DNA of 5,461 bases, taken from Nitrospirota bacterium (lineage in GTDB: Bacteria; Nitrospirota; Nitrospiria; SBBL01; Manganitrophaceae). The position numbers and the translations under genes are program-made. The stretch is from the NCBI GenBank assembly GCA_023248505.1, contig JAHFEM010000170.1:1-5461 (forward strand), in the 5' to 3' direction. The notes below the pieces were generated by a model. That model was not told the DNA's origin. It was given only the letters and a program-made list of their open reading frames with translations, and did not search any database. This document shows positions 1 through 3,685 of this stretch, in pieces (position 1 is the first letter of the stretch; every line of letters starts with the position of its first letter).

Positions 1-685
1 GCCGCCAGATGCGGCGGGCGTCGTGAAGGGCCACATGGGCCAGCTCATGCGCTAGCAGTTGCCGTCCGGCAGGGGTGCCGGGTTGGTAGCGATCGGCGTC
101 GAAGAAGATGTCGCGCCCGCGGGTAAAGGCCCGGGCATCGATCGCCTGCGCGAGGCCGGCGGCCGCTGGGTCGGCGTGGATGCGGACCCGGCTGAAGTCG
201 ACTCCGTAGCGCGGCTCGAAAAAGGCGCGCGCCGCGGCGTCGAGCGGCCGTCCGAGGCTGGGGCCGTGAGGGAAAGCGGCGGGGGGAGCGGCGCTCGCGC
301 GATCGGCGCCCGGCGCGGCCTTGCGTTGAAGGGGCGCCGTCGATTCCCCGGCGCACGCGGAGCAAGGCGCTCCCGTTGTACAGGCGGCGCACGGCTTCTT
401 TTGAATCGGTTCCCCCGATCGATCCGGCATCCGCAGAACGCGCTCCGCGATCCGATCGGCCTCCTGCTCGGAGGGGTCTCCCGGTTGGCTCACGTTGAGC
501 TTGGCCTGTAGATGGCCCGACTGCATCAGCGCGAGGAGCGCTTGATTGCCGATGGCCTGCTGCAGATGGAGCAGCGGGGGGAGCGCGGGTGCAGAGATTG
601 CAATTGCGGAGGGATGTTGCGCGGCGCTTTTGCCGCTCTTTTGGGAAGGAGATTTGGAGGCGCTTGTTCCGGTTGGGTTGCTCAT
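1..685 (-). CDS. DUF4157 (eCIS-core) domain protein, C-terminus beyond window
   Basis: The reading frame from ATG at 685-683 runs open to the window edge (228 residues visible). Residues 41-62 (QQAIGNQALL... then QAKL) and 65-87 (VSQPGDPSEQEADRIAERVL) match the usual N-terminal part of DUF4157 proteins. Two CxxC pairs follow (C99/C102 and C108/C111), then a low-complexity Ala/Pro linker. The DUF4157 domain begins near residue 146 (RPLDAAARAFFEPRYGVDFS) and reaches the zincin-like motif HELAH at 213-217. In this family the domain marks proteins, often toxins or proteases, associated with extracellular contractile injection systems; no injection-system gene is visible here, so that link is family knowledge only. 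The start is set by an in-frame TGA a few codons upstream and by AGGGGG just before the ATG, although the spacing is very short. After HELAH the sequence is VALHDARRIWR instead of the usual VVQQ-like run. It stands alone, with its own promoter at 752-780. Family confidence is high; the effector role is unknown. Confidence 0.85.
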   Translation of the reverse strand, partial: MSNPTGTSASKSPSQKSGKSAAQHPSAIAISAPALPPLLHLQQAIGNQALLALMQSGHLQAKLNVSQPGDPSEQEADRIAERVLRMPDRSGEPIQKKPCAACTTGAPCSACAGESTAPLQRKAAPGADRASAAPPAAFPHGPSLGRPLDAAARAFFEPRYGVDFSRVRIHADPAAAGLAQAIDARAFTRGRDIFFDADRYQPGTPAGRQLLAHELAHVALHDARRIWR

Positions 686-751
686 CTCCCCCTGATGAAT
701 GATGGATCAATCACAACGTTGTATCCGATCCGATCGACTGCATTGCGGTTC

Positions 752-780
752 TGTATAATCCAAAGCGGAAAGCAAGTCAA
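752..780 (-). promoter_or_regulatory. Sigma70-like promoter for the DUF4157 gene
   Basis: On the minus strand a -35 box TTGACT (775-780) and a -10 box TATACA (752-757) are separated by exactly 17 bases. The -35 matches consensus at five of six positions and the -10 at four of six. Transcription would begin about 60 bases before the ATG at 685. This is a sequence match only. Confidence 0.55.
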
Positions 781-808
781 TGACGGATTGCGGCGCGGCC
801 CCGATCTG

Positions 809-837
809 ACATCCCTCTTTTGTAAGGGGAGGGGTGT
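809..837. other. Imperfect stem-loop between reductase pseudogene and DUF4157 promoter
   Basis: The arms ACATCCCTC (809-817) and GAGGGGTGT (829-837) pair over eight of nine positions around an 11-base loop. The hairpin lies just downstream of the aldo/keto reductase pseudogene stop (854) and upstream of the DUF4157 promoter. It could once have ended reductase transcription, but neither strand has a T-run after the stem, so it is not called a terminator. Confidence 0.3.
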
Positions 838-853
838 TCTGCGGTAGATGATC

Positions 854-1500
854 CTACACCGCTTCCGCGGCGATCCTCTTTCTGAGCCGCTCATCAGGAA
901 GCCGCCCGATGCCGGCCTTCATGTTGTCGCGCAGATGCGCGACGTTGGACGTCGCCGGAATCGCGCAGGCGATCGCCGGATGGGAGACGACGAATTTAAG
1001 GAGAACCTGCGCCCATCTGTCGCAATCGATCTCGGCGGCCCACGGGGGGAGCGGCCGGCTTCGGAGGCGGCGGAAGAGATCGCCCCCCGCGAAGGGCCGA
1101 TTGGCGATCACCGCCACGCCCCGTTCGAGCGCCGTCGGCAGAAGCCGTTGCTCCGCCTCGCGCTCGCCGGCGGAGTAATTGATCTGGATGAAATCGATCT
1201 GCTGCGACGCCATCACCCGCGCCACGTCATCATGCCGGCTTGCCGTGTAGTGGGTCACGCCGATGGCGCGGACGCAGCCCCAGCCGGGCGGTCAGGTCGC
1301 CGACCCCCTCTTCGGAGCGCCCCTACATCGGAGACGAATCGATCAACTTCCCTCCCCCCCTCCACGAATGTCCGGAGAACCGCCCCCGGCGGCGCCCGCT
1401 CGGCGGGAGAGGGGCCGACGTCGAAGGTCTGCCAGGCTCCGAGGCCGATCACCGGGAGGGTCTTGCCGGAAGAGGGGATGCGGCGGGTCAGGTTGATCAT
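854..1500 (-). pseudogene. Aldo/keto reductase pseudogene (frameshift, stop at catalytic Tyr, internal deletion)
   Basis: The family is NAD(P)H-dependent carbonyl reductases with a TIM-barrel fold and an Asp-Tyr-Lys-His catalytic tetrad. The N-terminal piece starts at ATG 1500 after AAAGGA and contains LPVIGLGAWQTFDVG. Frame 1 runs to a run of seven G (C on plus, 1354-1360); one extra G moves the reading into a second frame that gives KLIDSSPM, a stop, then GRSEEGVGDLTARLGLR. The stop TAG (1325-1323) stands where the family has the catalytic Tyr of DSSPMYG. At about 1268-1275 the sequence jumps into a third frame reading VRAIGVTHYTASRHDDV and continues to TAG at 856-854, including PLPPWAAEI and AIPATSN. 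By comparison with family length (about 270 residues), roughly 55-60 residues are missing, including the regions carrying the catalytic Lys and His. Three independent lesions make a sequencing artefact an unlikely explanation for all of them. The 134-codon C-terminal fragment from GTG 1258 is open but lacks the whole active site. Confidence 0.9.
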
Positions 1501-1513
1501 CTGTCCTTTAGAA

Positions 1514-1568
1514 TTGAACACGCACGCGCGTCGCATTCCCCGCTGCTTGCGGCGGGGAGCTTCAATCG
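1514..1568 (+). repeat. Dispersed palindromic (REP-like) repeat, copy A
   Basis: This copy starts with TTGAAC (1514-1519), carries a GC-rich segment and then a hairpin at 1538-1557, CCCCGCTGCTTGCGGCGGGG. The hairpin has a 6-bp perfect stem extended by a T.G and a G-C pair around a CTTG loop. The tail is AGCTTCAATCG. It matches copy B (2631-2703): positions 1532-1568 are identical at 33 of 37 places and the first 21 bases at 18 of 21. It lies directly before the reductase pseudogene start, so the open frame running through it on the minus strand (1501-1662) is not a real N-terminal extension. Size and palindrome resemble REP elements mobilised by RAYT transposases, but no such transposase is present in the window. 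Confidence 0.7.
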
Positions 1569-1615
1569 AATCGACGCCGTTTAAAGATCGCTGGAAGTAT
1601 GCCCTTTCTCCGGGA

Positions 1616-1630
1616 GGAATTTCAATCGAA
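1616..1630 (+). repeat. Possible degenerate third unit or tail repeat
   Basis: GGAATTTCAATCGAA here repeats GGAGCTTCAATCGAA of copy A (1556-1570), differing by two transitions and lying exactly 60 bases further on. It may be the tail of a second, decayed copy of the same element; the preceding bases show only a weak hairpin (about 1605-1619). Confidence 0.35.
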
Positions 1631-1665
1631 GAATGTTGAGAATAGGCACGCATTCGCATCACCGC

Positions 1666-1697
1666 AAAAAAAGGGGGAAGCCTCGGAAAGCCTCCCC
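1666..1697 (-). terminator. Rho-independent terminator of the cupredoxin operon
   Basis: Read on the minus strand, GGGGAGGC (1697-1690) pairs with GCTTCCCC (1681-1674) as an 8-bp stem with one G.U pair and an 8-base loop, followed by a run of seven T (1672-1666). It begins 25 bases after the cupredoxin stop codon, the expected place for the end of the two-gene transcript. Confidence 0.88.
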
Positions 1698-1721
1698 TCG
1701 TTTTAGGAGCCGAATGCCGCT

Positions 1722-2090
1722 TTATTTATGGCGGCAGATGATCTTTCCTTCCATGCCGAGCCGGCGGTGGCCGGGAAGGGGACAATAGTAGGGATATTCT
1801 CCCTTCTTCGCAATGAATTTGACGATCGTTCGTTCGCCCACGGTGTCGACGCGCGTCGACTTTACATCCATCTCGGGGATCGTCAAAATGTGCGGGGTCC
1901 CGTCTTGATTCTCAATGATCAGTTCCACCTGGTCGCCCTCGTGCACTTCCAGGCTCGGATTCTTGGTTCCATCCGGTCCGACAAATGCGAATTCGCCCGA
2001 CATCTCCGTCTTCAGGGTGAATGTCTTGCCGTGGGCCGTTCCGAGGCCGAGGAAGATCAACGATAAAAAAACAAACGCCGATACCTTCAT
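1722..2090 (-). CDS. Periplasmic cupredoxin (type-1 copper protein)
   Basis: This is a 122-residue blue-copper electron carrier or copper-binding protein. The N-terminus MKVSAFVFLSLIFLGLGTAHG is a typical Sec signal peptide, with likely cleavage after residue 21, leaving about 101 mature residues. The type-1 site is complete: His67 in GTPHIL, then Cys103, His108 and Met113 in the C-x4-H-x4-M loop (CPLPGHRRLGM). The beta-rich spacing fits plastocyanin/azurin-like domains. The ATG at 2090 is chosen because AAGGAG lies six bases upstream and the signal peptide follows at once; the longer frame through the neighbouring gene is an overlap artefact. The start lies 23 bases downstream of the Cys-rich membrane protein, so the two are probably co-transcribed, and a strong terminator follows. 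The electron partner is not visible; it could serve a respiratory chain, a copper-dependent oxidoreductase, or copper handling. Confidence 0.92.
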   Translation of the reverse strand: MKVSAFVFLSLIFLGLGTAHGKTFTLKTEMSGEFAFVGPDGTKNPSLEVHEGDQVELIIENQDGTPHILTIPEMDVKSTRVDTVGERTIVKFIAKKGEYPYYCPLPGHRRLGMEGKIICRHK

Positions 2091-2113
2091 CTTCTTCTCC
2101 TTTTTCCCTGAAT

Positions 2114-2467
2114 TTAAGAGACGACCATGGCGGTTTTTTCGATATGCCGCTCGCCTGCCCTCCGGTGGATCTGCTGCGCCCTGCTGTTGAACACGCATTC
2201 TTTTGAACAGGTGATTTCCTCCTGAGAAAAGTGCGGGCAGCTCACGACATCCAGCCCTTTGCCCACTTTCCGGGGATTCCGGAAGATGTTGATCCGCATC
2301 AAGACCTTGAGCGGTTCTCCGCTCTCCGGACACACCACCCGAACGCTCTTCCGCGGCGGCCGCGCGGAGGAGAGAAAATAGACGGTCGGAATGAGCGCAA
2401 ACGCTCCGAAGGTGAGAATTCCGATCCAGGGACCGATCGCCGATGTTAACCAGATGACAGATTCCAT
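2114..2467 (-). CDS. Small single-pass membrane protein with cytosolic Cys/His cluster
   Basis: I do not recognise a named family for this 117-residue protein. Residues about 9-33 form one hydrophobic span (GPWIGILTFGAFALIPTVYF), followed by the positive stretch RPPRK, which by the positive-inside rule puts the C-terminal domain in the cytoplasm. That domain carries VCPESGEP (Cys46), SCPHF (Cys77, His79) and CSKEC (Cys87, Cys91). The pattern CPxxG, about 30 residues, CPHF, then CxxxC resembles small metal-binding domains I recall from uncharacterised bacterial proteins, so zinc or another metal is a reasonable inference. The ATG at 2467 follows a near-perfect AAGGAGGT (2473-2480) with good spacing. 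It is the first gene of the cupredoxin operon, 23 bases before it, which suggests a role tied to copper or to the redox partner. No convincing promoter boxes are visible upstream. The gene looks intact. Confidence 0.85.
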   Translation of the reverse strand: MESVIWLTSAIGPWIGILTFGAFALIPTVYFLSSARPPRKSVRVVCPESGEPLKVLMRINIFRNPRKVGKGLDVVSCPHFSQEEITCSKECVFNSRAQQIHRRAGERHIEKTAMVVS

Positions 2468-2557
2468 AGGGCACCTCCTTGATTTAAAGCCTCGTCAGAT
2501 ATTAAAAAATGGGATTTCCATGAGCGATGGTGTTATTCTGCGCCCTCCCGGCCGGAA

Positions 2558-2584
2558 GGGGCAATGCCCCGAAAGGGGCGTTTT
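2558..2584 (+). other. Overlapping alternative GC hairpins, terminator-like on plus strand
   Basis: Three complementary blocks sit in a row: GGGGC (2558-2562), GCCCC (2566-2570) and GGGGC (2575-2579). The middle block can pair with either neighbour. The second hairpin, GCCCC-GAAA-GGGGC, has a GNRA tetraloop and is followed by GTTTT (2580-2584), so on the plus strand it looks like a short terminator. No plus-strand gene precedes it; on the minus strand it lies about 90 bases upstream of the copper operon start and could be part of its leader. Confidence 0.4.
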
Positions 2585-2630
2585 GGGCGCCGTCCTTTGC
2601 GCGGAGTCTCCAGCGCGCATCTCATTCTAT

Positions 2631-2703
2631 TTGAACGCTCACGCGCGCCGCAGGGTCCGCTTCACGCGCATTCCCCGCCGCTTGCGACGGGGCGCTTCGA
2701 TCG
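2631..2703 (+). repeat. Dispersed palindromic (REP-like) repeat, copy B
   Basis: This is the second copy of the element at 1514-1568. It begins TTGAAC (2631-2636), matches copy A at 18 of the first 21 bases, then holds 18 extra bases (2652-2669) before the shared core 2667-2703, identical to copy A at 33 of 37 positions. The hairpin CCCCGCCGCTTGCGACGGGG (2673-2692) keeps its outer stem; one base pair seen in copy A is a C-A mismatch here, while the neighbouring T.G of copy A is C-G. The copy ends within about 40 bases of where MATE homology begins, placing it at or near the breakpoint that removed the 5' part of that gene. Confidence 0.7.
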
Positions 2704-2714
2704 TCTTCAAATAA

Positions 2715-3146
2715 AAAGCTGCCCAGAAACTTTCCCGTCTTCCTGCCGGGCCGATCGTCCGTTTCTTCAGCGGCGATCCGGCGGTCGTCTCATTCGGCAT
2801 CGACTGCCTCCGCATCGCGGCGCTCGGCTTCCTCTTCTATGCCTATGGCATGGTGGTCGTTCAAGCGTTCAAAGGCGCGGGCGATACAACGACCCCGATG
2901 TTTCTGAACTTCTCCTGCTTCTGGCTTTTCAAGATCCTGCTGGCGGCGGGGCTTGGCCCGCGCGGCGTGTTCATCGCGATCACCGCCGCGTATTCCATCC
3001 TGGCGGTCGCCGGGGGACTCCTCTTCCGCAGAGGCCGAAGGAGGAGTCTTCGATGTCCTTCGAATGGAGTAAGGATTGTGAGAAACGATCGGCGTGATCG
3101 CGGATGCCGGCCATCAGGCGCCTTCCCATCCCCAATCGCGCCATGA
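2715..3146 (+). pseudogene. MATE-family efflux transporter remnant (C-terminal fragment)
   Basis: MATE proteins are about 450-residue, 12-helix exporters of drugs and cations driven by Na+ or H+. Here only the last part remains. The frame is open after TAA at 2712-2714, and recognisable homology runs from about 2742 (AGPIVRFFSGDPAVVSFGI) through YGMVVVQAFKGAGDTTTP (near 2844-2895), FLNFSCFWLF and LGPRGVFIAITAA, to LLFRRGRRR near 3045. There is no start codon or signal for the missing roughly 350 residues. The segment between FWLFKI and LGPRGVF is also shorter than I expect, since the family usually has a PLAYLL-like stretch there, so a small in-frame deletion is likely. The frame then drifts through non-homologous residues to TGA at 3144-3146, so the original stop has been lost or altered. 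The 5' boundary adjoins repeat copy B. Confidence 0.85.
3038..3097 (+). other. Orphan translation start with 14-codon ORF (probable stump of a lost gene)
   Basis: A strong Shine-Dalgarno AAGGAGG (3038-3044) lies eight bases before ATG at 3053. The frame reads only MSFEWSKDCEKRSA before TGA (3095-3097). It overlaps the end of the MATE remnant in another frame, in the position expected for the next gene of an operon. The strong start signal with almost no gene behind it suggests that the body was deleted. A genuine short leader peptide is possible but nothing supports it. Confidence 0.4.
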
Positions 3147-3192
3147 TACTGTGGATTGTATAAAGTCACTGGGCATCCGGTCGCTGAGAGCA

Positions 3193-3588
3193 ATGCTGAG
3201 AACGAAATCGCTCCATTCCCCCATGGATCCAAATCAAGACGGCCTTCGCATCCTGGTGGCCCGCTTTCGAGGCCGCGGGGTCCAGAAAACGCAATATGAC
3301 GTCTGGATGGCGAATCTCGGGCCGAGCGAGCCGCTCTTAAGAGGTTTTCTGAGCGGAGCCGTCCCCTGGAAAGAGTATATGCGACGGTATAAAGCGGAGA
3401 TGTTTCAGAGCGGGGGGGCCGATCGGCAGAACAAGGTCATCCGAAACCATGGGCAGAAGTTTACGCTGCGGCTGATCAAGAGGCTGGCGCAAACGCAGAC
3501 GGTCACGTTGCTCTGCCACTGCGCGGAGGAGGAAAAACACTGTCATCGACATTTGCTCAAAGAATTGGTTTTGAGCAAGAAGGTTTGA
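3193..3588 (+). CDS. DUF488 family protein
   Basis: This 131-residue protein belongs to DUF488, whose biochemical role is unknown. Family hallmarks are visible: MLRTKSLHSP at the N-terminus, DGLRILVARF (16-25), the RG-rich turn GRGVQKTQYDVWMANLGPS (27-45), and near the C-terminus LLCHCAEEEKHCHRHLLKEL (107-126) with C108-H109-C110 and H116-C117-H118-R119. The Cys/His cluster could bind a metal or act as a thiolate site; that is inference. The length is normal for the family. I chose ATG 3193 because homology begins exactly there; the frame stays open back to GTG 3094, but that stretch has no family similarity and runs into degraded sequence. The ribosome-binding site is weak (GAGAG), and a TATAAA box (3159-3164) has no good -35. 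The gene converges with the c-di-GMP gene, 97 bases apart, with no clear terminator between them. Confidence 0.85.
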   Translation: MLRTKSLHSPMDPNQDGLRILVARFRGRGVQKTQYDVWMANLGPSEPLLRGFLSGAVPWKEYMRRYKAEMFQSGGADRQNKVIRNHGQKFTLRLIKRLAQTQTVTLLCHCAEEEKHCHRHLLKELVLSKKV

Positions 3589-3685
3589 CCCGATCCTCCT
3601 TCGCAGGGAGCCCCGGAGCTCATGACCGGCCCGCCGTCTGCGATCACGATGCTCCTCTCAAGGGGTGCGCCGCCGGGGCCGATCA

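Noticed and set aside
45..710. Long minus-strand open frame of about 220 codons
   Set aside because: It is an Arg/Pro-rich shadow of the DUF4157 gene in another frame; only the frame from 685 carries family motifs.
754..759. Perfect TATAAT on the plus strand
   Set aside because: No -35 at a proper distance and no plus-strand gene downstream; it overlaps the better minus-strand promoter.
1501..1662. In-frame N-terminal extension of the reductase pseudogene up to 1662
   Set aside because: It is read through repeat copy A and has no reductase similarity; family homology starts at ATG 1500, which has its own AAAGGA site.
2185..2215. TTGAACACGCATTC inside the membrane protein gene, resembling the start of the repeat
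   Set aside because: Only about 11 bases match and no hairpin core is present; it lies in intact coding sequence and is probably chance.
2091..2474. Long frame fusing upstream sequence to the cupredoxin
   Set aside because: The fused part is a shadow of the 117-residue membrane protein; the signal peptide and AAGGAG define the ATG at 2090.
2564..3097. Plus-strand open frame of about 177 codons
   Set aside because: It overlaps the MATE remnant in the wrong frame and shows biased, non-homologous composition.
3159..3164. TATAAA as a promoter of the DUF488 gene
   Set aside because: No acceptable -35 at 16-18 bases and no extended -10; too weak to annotate.
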